The notes beneath the pieces are model-generated. The model was given only the letters and a program-made list of their open reading frames with translations. It made no database searches and had not been told where the DNA came from. From an uncultured Carnobacterium sp. (lineage in GTDB: Bacteria > Bacillota > Bacilli > Lactobacillales > Aerococcaceae), in the NCBI GenBank assembly GCA_905371865.1, contig CAJPNA010000078.1:1-6508 (forward strand): a stretch of 6,508 bases of DNA, given 5' to 3'. Each line of letters starts with the position of its first letter. Positions within the stretch are counted from its first letter, which is position 1. Positions 1-6,191 of the stretch are shown here, piece by piece. Both the position numbers and the translations under genes were made by a program.

Positions 1-511
1 TTTTTTCAAAGACTTTTTTATGCTCCCCTTTCTTTTGGACAACAACAGGAGCAAGCACTTGAATCTTTGTTTTTTCGGGCATTTCCATCACACGATTGAC
101 CATCTGTTCGAGAGATTGGCTTTCAATCGGTGTTCCATCATTTGGACAGATTGGTTTCCCAACACGTGCATATAATAAACGTAAATAATCATTAATTTCT
201 GTGACCGTTCCCACTGTTGAACGTGGGTTTCTGGATGTGGTTTTTTGGTCGATCGCAATCGCAGGACTTAAGCCATCGATACTATCTACATCGGGTTTGT
301 CCATTTGCCCTAAAAATTGACGTGCATACGCAGACAGACTTTCCACATAACGGCGTTGTCCTTCAGCGTATAAAGTGTCGAAGGCTAACGAACTCTTCCC
401 TGAACCGGATAATCCTGTAATCACGACAAATTGATCACGAGGAATACTCACATCAATGTTTTTTAAATTATGAGATCGTGCTCCATGCACGATAATATGG
501 TCTTTTGCCAT
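1..511 (-). CDS. uvrA: UvrABC system protein A, N-terminal 170 residues (runs off the left edge)
   Basis: This is the damage-recognition ATPase of nucleotide excision repair, which works with UvrB and UvrC in the cytoplasm. The reverse strand reads MAKDHIIVHGARSHNLKNID and onward. The Walker A motif GLSGSGKS lies at residues 33-40, followed by the UvrA signature stretches YAEGQRRYVESLSAYARQF (about 48-66) and SPAIAIDQKTTSRNPRSTVG (about 82-101). The start of the UvrB-binding domain follows from about residue 130. The rest of the protein (about 940 residues in the family) lies outside the window. The ATG at 509-511 is supported by the Shine-Dalgarno AAAGAGGT at 518-525. The gene sits 63 bp behind exoA on the same strand, not directly behind uvrB as in many Firmicutes. 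A LexA box lies in its promoter. The sequence matches canonical UvrA, not a divergent UvrA2-type paralogue, as far as the N-terminus shows. Confidence 0.97.
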   Translation of the reverse strand, partial: MAKDHIIVHGARSHNLKNIDVSIPRDQFVVITGLSGSGKSSLAFDTLYAEGQRRYVESLSAYARQFLGQMDKPDVDSIDGLSPAIAIDQKTTSRNPRSTVGTVTEINDYLRLLYARVGKPICPNDGTPIESQSLEQMVNRVMEMPEKTKIQVLAPVVVQKKGEHKKVFEK

Positions 512-529
512 TTGAATACCTCTTTATAC

Positions 530-550
530 TTGATACATCTATTGTATCAA
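530..550. promoter_or_regulatory. 8-bp inverted repeat over the uvrA -10 and start region
   Basis: TTGATACA (530-537) and TGTATCAA (543-550) form a perfect inverted repeat with a 5-nt spacer. It covers the proposed uvrA -10 hexamer (541-546) and the expected transcription start near 534. It could be a second operator or a small hairpin at the 5' end of the message. No T-run follows it, so it is not a terminator. Its function is inferred only from its position. Confidence 0.4.
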
Positions 551-569
551 ATTTTTACAACACGAACAA
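541..569 (-). promoter_or_regulatory. uvrA promoter (sigma-A type, extended -10)
   Basis: On the minus strand, a -35 TTGTTC (564-569) is separated by 17 bp from a -10 TACAAT (541-546). The -10 is preceded by TGA, which gives an extended -10 (TGn). The -35 lies inside the LexA box, the usual arrangement for SOS repression by steric block. The predicted 5' UTR is short, and the Shine-Dalgarno sequence is at 518-525. Confidence 0.7.
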
Positions 570-575
570 ACGTTC
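563..575. promoter_or_regulatory. LexA (DinR) SOS box controlling uvrA
   Basis: CGAACAAACGTTC agrees with the Gram-positive SOS operator CGAACRNRYGTTYC at every position it covers: both half-sites GAAC/GTTC are perfect and the central four bases fit. It overlaps the proposed -35 of uvrA and shares one base with the TAG stop codon of exoA (575-577). LexA control of uvrA is established in Bacillus; here it is inferred from the site. exoA itself lies upstream of this box and need not be under it. Confidence 0.85.
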
Positions 576-1339
576 TACAGTTCAATTTTCATTTCTACTG
601 GACAATGATCGCTTCCGGTAACATCGCTTCGGATTTTTACTTCTTGAAGGAGGGCAGTTAGTGGTTGTGAAATCACAAAATAATCAATTCTCCATCCGAC
701 ATTTCGAGCACGGGCTCCTCCCATGTAACTCCACCAACTGTAGGCTCCTAGCGTATCTGGATATAAGTAACGGAACGCATCCACCAAGTCATTATTGACG
801 ACTTGATCGAATTTTGCACGTTCTTCTTTTGTAAATCCTGCATTCATCGTATTTGTTTTCGGATTCGCCAAGTCAATTTCTTTATGCGCCACATTTAAGT
901 CCCCACAGAAAATTACCGGCTTTGTTTCTTCTAATTTCTTAATAAAAGCAAGGAAGTCATCCTCCCACACCTGGCGGTACTCGAGACGAGATAAGTCACG
1001 TTTAGCGTTTGGAGTATACACCGTCACTAAATAGAACTTCTCGTATTCCGCTGTAATCACACGCCCTTCTTGGTCATGCTCTTCTATTCCAATTCCGTAT
1101 TCTACAGATAACGGTTTTTCTTTCGTAAAGATGGCTGTTCCTGAGTAGCCTTTTTTCACAGCTGAATTGAAGAACACTTCATATTCACTAAATTCCATTC
1201 CCAGTTCTACTTGGTCTTGTTGCGCTTTTGTCTCTTGCAGGCATAAAATATCTGGATTGCTCTCTAACACATATTCTTGAAGCGCTCCTTTATTTAAAAC
1301 CGATCGAATGCCATTCACATTCCATGTTGCTAGTTTCAT
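575..1339 (-). CDS. exoA: Exodeoxyribonuclease III / AP endonuclease ExoA (Xth family)
   Basis: This is a base-excision-repair enzyme that cuts the phosphodiester bond 5' of abasic sites and cleans blocked 3' ends. It is Mg-dependent and cytoplasmic. The 254 residues match the usual full length for the family. Visible active-site motifs are WNVNGIRS (residues 6-13, with N7), LQETK (E36), VYTPNA (Y108), GDLNVAH (D147, N149), WRID (D219) and GSDHCPVE (D244, H245), so all catalytic positions are present. The ATG at 1337-1339 has a strong Shine-Dalgarno AGGGAGG (1347-1353). It follows the terminator of the two-component operon and appears to have its own promoter. No terminator separates it from uvrA, so read-through into uvrA is possible and would place two repair genes on one transcript. 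Confidence 0.97.
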   Translation of the reverse strand: MKLATWNVNGIRSVLNKGALQEYVLESNPDILCLQETKAQQDQVELGMEFSEYEVFFNSAVKKGYSGTAIFTKEKPLSVEYGIGIEEHDQEGRVITAEYEKFYLVTVYTPNAKRDLSRLEYRQVWEDDFLAFIKKLEETKPVIFCGDLNVAHKEIDLANPKTNTMNAGFTKEERAKFDQVVNNDLVDAFRYLYPDTLGAYSWWSYMGGARARNVGWRIDYFVISQPLTALLQEVKIRSDVTGSDHCPVEMKIEL

Positions 1340-1369
1340 CTTGAATCCTCCCTCATAATGTCTCTTGTC

Positions 1370-1399
1370 ATAGTATCAAGTATCTTCCTTTTTTGCGAA
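1370..1399 (-). promoter_or_regulatory. Probable exoA promoter
   Basis: On the minus strand, a -35 TTCGCA (1394-1399) and a -10 TACTAT (1370-1375) are 18 bp apart, and TGA before the -10 gives an extended -10. It lies just past the kinase-operon terminator and about 30 bp before the exoA start codon. The -35 is a weak match, so the extended -10 carries most of the support. Confidence 0.5.
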
Positions 1400-1442
1400 T
1401 AAAAATAACCGAAAAGGAAAGCAGTTAGCCATCCTTCTCGGT
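1400..1442 (-). terminator. Rho-independent terminator of the two-component operon
   Basis: On the minus strand, ACCGAGAAGGA (1432-1442) pairs with TCCTTTTCGGT (1408-1418) through 11 bp with one G-T wobble and a 13-nt loop. A T-rich tract follows (1400-1407). The stem begins two bases after the kinase stop codon, so the operon ends here and exoA is transcribed separately. Confidence 0.85.
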
Positions 1443-1444
1443 GT

Positions 1445-2650
1445 TTATTTGTTATTTGTCATTTCTTTTAAAGAGCTTTGATTTTCAGTTGGCAGACAGA
1501 CATAGAAACTCGTTTGTCCGTTTTCCGACTCGGCAAACATGATACCTCCATGAGAATGCACAATATTTTCTGCAATCGCTAATCCTAAACCTGTTCCACC
1601 CGTTTCTTTTGAACGAGAACCTTCTGCACGATAGAACCTTGTAAAGAGTTGATCCAATACTTCTTTTGAAATCGGATCGCCTTCATTTCTAACCGCGATG
1701 GTAATAACGCCCTCTTTCTTCAACACTTCCATTAAGATGGTTGAATTTTCATGACCGTATTTAATGGCATTGGATAACAGATTGTTAATCACACGTACCA
1801 TTTTTTCAGCATCTAACTCCAGCACCACATCACGGTTTTCTGATGAAACTTCAATCGCCATATGCCGTTTTTGGGCTTCTAATTCAAAGTCCGCCGCAAT
1901 TTGCTCAAGAAAATTCACAATCGGAATATCGTTCAATCGCAGTGGAGCACCATTCGGTCTACTCGTCGTATATTCAAACAAATCATCTACAAGCAATTTC
2001 ATTTGTTCGGCTTTTGAATATGCGATTTCTGCATAACGCTTCGCATCCTCCGTATCAATCTTGGGCTGATTCACAATCAAGCCTAAGTATCCAAGGATAG
2101 ACGTCAATGGCGTCCGGATATCATGAGAGACGTTTGTAATCAATTCATCTTTTGACTTTTCGATGGCACGTTCTTCTTCCAGGGCGTTCACCGTCGAATC
2201 TACAAGACGATTAATACTATTGACAACTTGTCCCATATCTCCACTTAACTGGAATGGAATTCGTCTATCATATCGTCCTTCCGCAATTAAATGCAGTTCA
2301 TCTAAAATATGTTTCAGCTGCATTTGTTGATATCTTCTCAATAATCTCCAATAGGTAAAAGCAATCGCAAAAATAACGGAAGTAATGGTAAAGATATTTT
2401 TATAAAGCAACATTTGATCCGTGCCAATTTGCAGGACTTCTCGTGCTGAGAACTGAATCGAAATAATTCCTGGCTCATTCACTAACTGACTAATCATCAC
2501 TAAGATGCCGAGATAGAGTAGAAATACCACACAGAGAGTGACAATTCCCTCTAAAACCAGTTCACTGATTTCTTTACGCGTCAGCGTGAGAATGGTCGGT
2601 TCATTTTTTGCTTTTCCAATTTGAAGAATCTTTTGTTTATTTGTCTTCAA
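1445..2650 (-). CDS. Membrane sensor histidine kinase, VanS-like, TTG start
   Basis: This is a transmembrane sensor that autophosphorylates on His and passes the phosphate to the adjacent regulator. It has 401 residues. Two membrane segments (about 32-57 and 85-103) enclose a very short outside loop of about 27 residues. A HAMP-like linker follows (about 104-157). The dimerisation/phospho-acceptor helix has SHDIRTPLTS with H176. The ATPase domain shows the N box NNLLSNAIKYG (N294), a degenerate G1 box (RNEGDPIS, 321-328), the F box FTRFYRAEGSR (336-346) and the G2 box GGTGLGLAIA (351-360). The NEG variant of G1 is common in VanS-type kinases, so activity is expected. The start codon is TTG (2648-2650), 14 bp inside the regulator gene, with AGTAGG as Shine-Dalgarno 8 nt before it. 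No ATG lies early in the frame. The small outside loop suggests sensing in or at the membrane, as in cell-envelope stress kinases. The signal is unknown. Confidence 0.93.
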   Translation of the reverse strand: MKTNKQKILQIGKAKNEPTILTLTRKEISELVLEGIVTLCVVFLLYLGILVMISQLVNEPGIISIQFSAREVLQIGTDQMLLYKNIFTITSVIFAIAFTYWRLLRRYQQMQLKHILDELHLIAEGRYDRRIPFQLSGDMGQVVNSINRLVDSTVNALEEERAIEKSKDELITNVSHDIRTPLTSILGYLGLIVNQPKIDTEDAKRYAEIAYSKAEQMKLLVDDLFEYTTSRPNGAPLRLNDIPIVNFLEQIAADFELEAQKRHMAIEVSSENRDVVLELDAEKMVRVINNLLSNAIKYGHENSTILMEVLKKEGVITIAVRNEGDPISKEVLDQLFTRFYRAEGSRSKETGGTGLGLAIAENIVHSHGGIMFAESENGQTSFYVCLPTENQSSLKEMTNNK

Positions 2651-3329
2651 TTTTATAGCCTACTCCCCATACTGTTTCGATGACTTTTTCTCCTCCAGTG
2701 GCTTCAGCAATTTTATCGCGCAAATGACTTACGTGCACCATTACTGTTTTTGTAGAAACAATACTTTCTTGTTGCCATACTGTCTCAAAAATTTCATCAG
2801 CGCTAAATACTCGGTTTGGATGACTCGCTAATAAGAATAAAATTCCAAATTCTAATACCGTTAATTGAATTTCTTTTCCATCAGAAGTAGTCACTTGATG
2901 AGATTCTTTTTTGATTGTTAATGGTCCGATGGTAATTTCTTCGTTTGCTGGACCTTCTTGTGTAATGGTCGAACGGCGAAGTAATGATTTCACACGAGCA
3001 ATCACTTCTAGTGGATTAAATGGTTTAGTCACATAATCATCCGCCCCATTGGTTAATCCTTGAATCTTATCGATGTCCGTAGACTTCGCACTTAATAAAA
3101 GAATTGGTAATTGCGCATTTTCTTTACGAACTTCATGAACCACTGAGATTCCGTCTAGACGAGGCATCATAATATCCAAAATAATCATATCGATATCTGG
3201 ATACATTTTTAATTTTTCGAGAGCTTGTTTTCCATCGTATGCTTTGACGATTTCATAGCTTTCATTTTTTAAATAAATGGTTAATAGTTCAACGATTTCG
3301 CGATCGTCATCTACTACTAAAATTTTCAT
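2637..3329 (-). CDS. OmpR/PhoB-family response regulator, VanR-like
   Basis: This is a DNA-binding transcription regulator of 230 residues, the standard length. The receiver domain has the acidic pocket VVDDD (residues 5-9), the phospho-acceptor D52 in LDIMMPRLDG, the switch residue S80 and the conserved K102 in DDYVTKPF. A winged-helix domain (about 130-230) carries the recognition-helix stretch STKTVMVHVSHLRDKI and ends with the typical VWGVGYKIEDK. The start chosen is the ATG at 3327-3329, because AAAGAGGG (3337-3344) lies 7 nt before it. A longer frame from a TTG at 3359 would put this Shine-Dalgarno inside the gene and add residues foreign to the family. It is the first gene of a two-gene operon with the kinase, whose start codon it overlaps. 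GLTNGADDYVTKPFNPLEVIARVK resembles VanR, but the target genes cannot be named; vancomycin resistance genes are not in view. Confidence 0.95.
   Translation of the reverse strand: MKILVVDDDREIVELLTIYLKNESYEIVKAYDGKQALEKLKMYPDIDMIILDIMMPRLDGISVVHEVRKENAQLPILLLSAKSTDIDKIQGLTNGADDYVTKPFNPLEVIARVKSLLRRSTITQEGPANEEITIGPLTIKKESHQVTTSDGKEIQLTVLEFGILFLLASHPNRVFSADEIFETVWQQESIVSTKTVMVHVSHLRDKIAEATGGEKVIETVWGVGYKIEDK
2659..2668 (-). promoter_or_regulatory. Ribosome binding site supporting the TTG start of the kinase
   Basis: The minus strand reads GGGGAGTAGG here, inside the last codons of the regulator gene. AGTAGG lies 8 nt before the TTG at 2648-2650. With no nearby ATG in frame, this site decides the start and points to translational coupling with the regulator. 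Confidence 0.6.
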
Positions 3330-3426
3330 GGGCATTCCCTCTTTTCGTTCTTTTTTCAATTTTATCCTATAAAAAAATTCCTATTTATGCTAGTCCTTTT
3401 TAATATTCTTGAATTTTACTTAATAA

Positions 3427-3453
3427 TTTCCTAAGAAACGGCTAAAAAACGGC
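3427..3453. promoter_or_regulatory. Candidate operator: 11-bp-phased direct repeats in the divergent intergenic region
   Basis: Two copies of AAACGGC (3436-3442 and 3447-3453) lie exactly 11 bp apart, one helical turn, in the gap between the regulator and lipL. OmpR-family regulators typically bind direct repeats with such phasing. Next to it, TTTCCTAAGAAA (3427-3438) recurs about 945 bp away, upstream of the dNTPase gene. The position, about 30-50 bp upstream of the lipL -10, suits a regulatory site. The binding protein is not shown by the sequence. I saw no clear promoter for the regulator gene itself in this AT-rich gap. Confidence 0.35.
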
Positions 3454-3480
3454 ATATCGGACGACCCTATTCTGAACTTT

Positions 3481-3489
3481 TGTTATAAT
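3481..3489 (+). promoter_or_regulatory. lipL promoter (extended -10)
   Basis: TGTTATAAT contains a consensus -10 TATAAT (3484-3489) preceded by TGT, an extended -10. No good -35 is visible at 16-18 bp. The start codon is 30 bp downstream, with a strong AAAGGAGA ribosome site at 3507-3514. Confidence 0.7.
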
Positions 3490-3519
3490 AAAACACGAAG
3501 AACTCTAAAGGAGAAGCCT

Positions 3520-4344
3520 ATGACATCATCACCGATTCAACACCAGACCATTCAACTGGTCGCCACACAAATCGAAAAGACCACTTCACTAGAACAAATC
3601 TTGACTCCTTTTGCTCTAGATGAAACTATTATTCGCCATTTAACGAAGGAACAAACAGGGCCTTTCGTTCATTTTTGGACACTCGAAGATATTATTATTC
3701 TAGGGATGACCGATACAAAAGTCCCTTTTCTAGAAGAAGGGTTACATCGACTCCGCTCTCATGGATTTACGCCCATTGTGCGCCAAGCAGGAGGGCTTGC
3801 TGTTGTCAGTAACGAAGGGATCCTAAATATTAGCCTTCTTTTCAAAAACGAACAAATGCCTACTATCAATCAAGCATACGAGTGGATGCAGCAATTAATT
3901 CAACATAGCTTTCCTGAGGCTAGTGTATTAGGTGGAATCAATGCATTTGAAGTCAGCGATTCCTATTGCCCTGGCGATTACGATTTAAGCATTCAAGGAA
4001 GAAAAATTGCTGGTATTGCACAACGCAGGTTAAAAGACGTGGTTTGTGTGTCCATTTATTTAAGTGTGTTTGGAGACCAACACTATCGCGGTCAAGTCGT
4101 TCGTGATTTTTATGACCATGCGATTCAAGGCCAAGCAACCAAATGGCATTTCCCAACGGTAAACGCTGATAGCATGTGGAATATTGGAGATGCTTTAGGA
4201 CTCTCCCTCACGATTGAAGAAGTACAAATCCGCGTCTTACAGGCATTAACGCAGATGGGTTGCTCTCTTGAAGAAACAAAAATCTACTTCACTCATACTC
4301 CGGAATTCCAGAAAGCACTTGAGCGATTTATTCAAAGACAATAA
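3520..4344 (+). CDS. lipL: Octanoyl/lipoyl-[GcvH]:protein N-acyltransferase, LipL family
   Basis: This is an amidotransferase of the biotin/lipoate protein ligase fold. It moves the octanoyl or lipoyl group from the glycine-cleavage H protein to the E2 subunits of 2-oxoacid dehydrogenases through a Cys thioester. It has 274 residues, close to the B. subtilis LipL (YwfL) length. Family landmarks are FALDETI near residue 31, RQAGGLAVV (88-96), GILNISLLF (100-108), the catalytic Cys in SYCPGDYDLS (C150, the same number as in B. subtilis LipL) and GRKIAGIAQRRL (160-171) with the conserved Lys K162. The SYCPG Cys separates LipL/LipM-type transferases from ATP-dependent LplA ligases. The start ATG has the ribosome site AAAGGAGA 5 nt before it. 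The dNTPase gene follows 127 bp downstream on the same strand with no clear terminator between them. LipM (octanoyltransferase onto GcvH) is the main alternative, less likely by sequence. Confidence 0.88.
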   Translation: MTSSPIQHQTIQLVATQIEKTTSLEQILTPFALDETIIRHLTKEQTGPFVHFWTLEDIIILGMTDTKVPFLEEGLHRLRSHGFTPIVRQAGGLAVVSNEGILNISLLFKNEQMPTINQAYEWMQQLIQHSFPEASVLGGINAFEVSDSYCPGDYDLSIQGRKIAGIAQRRLKDVVCVSIYLSVFGDQHYRGQVVRDFYDHAIQGQATKWHFPTVNADSMWNIGDALGLSLTIEEVQIRVLQALTQMGCSLEETKIYFTHTPEFQKALERFIQRQ

Positions 4345-4368
4345 TCCTTCAAAAATAGCGCTATAAAG

Positions 4369-4389
4369 GCTTTTCCTAAGAAAATCCTC
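4369..4389. repeat. Small hairpin carrying a repeated TTTCCTAAGAAA motif
   Basis: AGGCTTTTC (4367-4375 region) and GAAAATCCT (4380-4388) can pair around a CTAA loop with one mismatch. The core TTTTCCTAAGAAAA (4371-4384) repeats the 12-mer at 3427-3438. No T-run follows, so it is not a convincing terminator for lipL. It could be an operator shared by the two upstream regions or a coincidence. A nearby 10-bp palindrome ATAGCGCTAT lies at 4355-4364. Confidence 0.3.
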
Positions 4390-4471
4390 TTGCATTTCCA
4401 CTAAAAATGGCATACACTGGAAGTGCTTATGATAACATTTCACAATCTAAACGAAAGAAGGAGTAAAACGA

Positions 4472-5824
4472 ATGACAGAAGCATTCAAACGTGAAAAAGT
4501 ATTTCGTGACCCCGTTCACGATTACATCCATGTGCAACATCCAATTATTCTGGAATTGATTAACAGCCGTGAATTACAACGACTCCGCAGAATTAAACAA
4601 ACTGGTGCCTCTATGTACACTTTCCATACTGCAGAACATTCAAGATTCTCGCATTCTCTTGGAGTGTATGAAATCGCTCGACGCATTTGCGATAATTTCG
4701 CCAGAAATTACGCTACTCAAGAAGAAGGAGATGGCCTTTGGGATGATCGTAATCGCCTTGTAGTGCTATGTGCTGCTTTACTGCATGATGTAGGACATGG
4801 CCCTTACTCTCATACCTTTGAGAAAATTTTCGACACAAACCACGAACAAATCACTATTGATATCATCTTATCTGAAGGAACCGAAGTGAACCAAATTTTA
4901 CGTAAAGTTTCTTCTACCTTCCCACAAGAAGTGGCTAGCGTGATTCAAAAAACGCATCCAAACCCTCAAGTGGTTCAATTGATTTCTAGCCAAATCGATG
5001 CGGATCGTATGGACTATTTGCTTCGTGACGCTTATTTCACAGGGGTTAATTACGGAACCTTTGACCTAACACGTATCTTACGTGTGATTCGTCCATATAA
5101 AGGTGGCATTGCGTTTACTTATTCAGGAATGCATGCTGTTGAAGATTACATCGTGAGTCGTTATCAAATGTACATGCAAGTGTATTTCCACCCCGTTTCT
5201 CGTGGGATGGAAGTCGTGCTAAATCATTTATTGAAACGCGCTTCTGCTTGCTACAACTCAGAATCAAATCCTTTAAAACACTCTGTAACATTCTTAAAGC
5301 CTTTCTTCGAAGGAACCTGGACATTGGAAGATTACTTACGCCTCGATGACGGTGTATTAAATACGTACTTCTCTCACTGGCTCTTAGAAGAAGATGCGAT
5401 TTTAAGTGACTTATCCGATCGTTTCATTAACCGTCGTCCATTCAAATCGGTGCCATTTAACCGTAAAAACGATGGTCCACAAGTCGAACGCATGAAACAA
5501 ATCGTAGAAGCTGTTGGTTTTGATCCTGAATATTACACGGCTATCAACAACAGTTTTGATTTACCATATGATTTCTATCGTCCAGATTCTATTAAGCCAA
5601 GAACACAAATTGAACTCGTAGAACGAAACGGAAATATGGTTGAACTTTCTCAAGTAAGCTCGATTGTAGAAGCCATTTCTGGAAAGGTTCGTGGAGACGA
5701 ACGCCTCTACTTCCCTCGTGAAATGGTGACACGCGAAATGCAAAACGAACTCTTTATGGATGACTACGAAGAGTTCCAAACGATCGCTGCACAATTGGAC
5801 GTGTTTTCGAATCAAATGAAATAA
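4472..5824 (+). CDS. HD-domain deoxynucleoside triphosphate triphosphohydrolase (YwfO / EF1143 family)
   Basis: This is a cytoplasmic metal-dependent hydrolase of the SAMHD1-like HD superfamily. The close relative EF1143 of E. faecalis is a dNTPase activated by dGTP, so a role in trimming dNTP pools is likely. It has 450 residues, full length for the family. The N-terminal signature VFRDPVHDYIHVQ is at residues 10-22. The HD metal ligands are H61 (SHSLGVYE), H105-D106 (LLHDVGHGPYSH) and D178 in SQIDADRMDYLLRD, all intact. TRILRVIRPYKGGIAF and VSRYQMYMQVYFHPVSRGME are further family blocks. The C-terminal third includes YYTAINNSFDLPYDFYRP. The ATG has AAGGAG (4458-4463) 8 nt before it. A weak -10 candidate, TATGAT (4429-4434), precedes it; co-transcription with lipL is also possible. 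Directly after its stop codon begins a tandem hairpin array that likely forms its 3' UTR. Confidence 0.95.
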   Translation: MTEAFKREKVFRDPVHDYIHVQHPIILELINSRELQRLRRIKQTGASMYTFHTAEHSRFSHSLGVYEIARRICDNFARNYATQEEGDGLWDDRNRLVVLCAALLHDVGHGPYSHTFEKIFDTNHEQITIDIILSEGTEVNQILRKVSSTFPQEVASVIQKTHPNPQVVQLISSQIDADRMDYLLRDAYFTGVNYGTFDLTRILRVIRPYKGGIAFTYSGMHAVEDYIVSRYQMYMQVYFHPVSRGMEVVLNHLLKRASACYNSESNPLKHSVTFLKPFFEGTWTLEDYLRLDDGVLNTYFSHWLLEEDAILSDLSDRFINRRPFKSVPFNRKNDGPQVERMKQIVEAVGFDPEYYTAINNSFDLPYDFYRPDSIKPRTQIELVERNGNMVELSQVSSIVEAISGKVRGDERLYFPREMVTREMQNELFMDDYEEFQTIAAQLDVFSNQMK

Positions 5825-5946
5825 CAGGATGTGAGCAATCGCGTTCAGAAATGGACCGTTGGACCAGAACGCCGGAAGGAACGTGAAACGTTCTGCGGAC
5901 GTTTCGGGAAACGCACGCCATTTCTGCGATTGCGAGCTCAACTGCA
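5825..5946 (+). repeat. Array unit A
   Basis: The basal stem GCAATCGC (5835-5842) pairs with GCGATTGC (5926-5933). A 4-nt bulge GTTC follows (5843-5846). The mid stem AGAAATGG (5847-5854) pairs with CCATTTCT (5918-5925). Further in is a partly paired section with a possible GGA/GA internal loop (GTTGGACC against GGGAAAC). The apical stem GAACGT (5879-5884) pairs with ACGTTC (5888-5893) around a GAA loop. Below the apex an asymmetric loop of 4 against 2 nt separates it from CCG/CGG pairs. The unit starts at the base after the dNTPase stop codon. Confidence 0.88.
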
Positions 5947-6068
5947 CAGGATACGAGGGCGAACGCTCAGGACTGAATCACTGGACCGGATTAACGCAAG
6001 GGACTTGGAACAAGTCGTGCGGCTACTACGGGAAGTGGACGTCAGTCCTGTGAGCCCGAGTTCAACTA
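5947..6068 (+). repeat. Array unit B
   Basis: The basal stem GGGCGAAC (5957-5964) faces GTGAGCCC (6050-6057): four G/C pairs, a tandem GA/GA mismatch, then two pairs. The 4-nt bulge GCTC is at 5965-5968. The mid stem AGGACTG (5969-5975) pairs with CAGTCCT (6043-6049). CACT-GGA-CCG against CGG-GA-AGTG repeats the internal loop of unit A. Near the apex, CGC (5995-5997) pairs with GCG (6019-6021), with loop AAGG (5998-6001) against GT (6017-6018). The apical stem GACTTG (6002-6007) pairs with CAAGTC (6011-6016) around GAA. Confidence 0.88.
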
Positions 6069-6191
6069 CAGGATGTGAGGAAAAGCGTTTAGAGGCGATG
6101 ACGGTTCGAAGGTTAGCCGCAAGGGACTGCTTGCAGTCGTGCGGACTAACCTCGAAAGGCTTGAGCCTCTGCTTTTCCGAACTCAACTTCG
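6069..6191 (+). repeat. Array unit C
   Basis: The basal stem GGAAAAGC (6079-6086) pairs with GCTTTTCC (6171-6178). The bulge GTTT is at 6087-6090. The mid stem AGAGGC (6091-6096) pairs with GCCTCT (6165-6170). Further in, GGTTAG (6111-6116) pairs with CTAACC (6146-6151) and CCGC (6117-6120) with GCGG (6141-6144). Loop AAGG (6121-6124) faces GT (6139-6140). The apical stem GACTG (6125-6129) pairs with CAGTC (6134-6138) around a CTTG tetraloop. Its apex shares CGCAAGGGACT and AGTCGTGCGG with unit B. Confidence 0.88.

Noticed and set aside
217..661. Short plus-strand frames over uvrA and exoA
   Set aside because: They are antisense to strongly conserved proteins and lack start signals.
3330..3359. 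Longer response regulator starting at TTG 3359 (240 residues)
   Set aside because: The AAAGAGGG ribosome site at 3337-3344 fits the ATG at 3329, and the extra residues are not part of the family.
4345..4390. Terminator after lipL
   Set aside because: The possible hairpin has a mismatch and no T-run after it.
5561..5947. A 128-codon minus-strand frame at the end of the dNTPase gene
   Set aside because: It is antisense to a well-conserved coding region, has no ribosome site and has no family resemblance.
6101..6160. tRNA-like T-arm string GGTTCGAAGG in unit C
   Set aside because: No acceptor, D-arm or anticodon arm can be placed; the string is part of the unit C hairpin arm.
5825..6191. Integron attC sites (CTCAACT fits RYYYAAC as GCTCAAC, GTTCAAC and ACTCAAC)
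   Set aside because: RYYYAAC lies on the 3' side of each hairpin, whereas attC needs it on the 5' side with GTTRRRY at the 3' end. No cassette genes or integrase are present, and units abut directly.
5825..6191. CRISPR array
   Set aside because: Units are 122 bp with long internal palindromes and short linkers; there are no 25-40 bp identical repeats with unique spacers.
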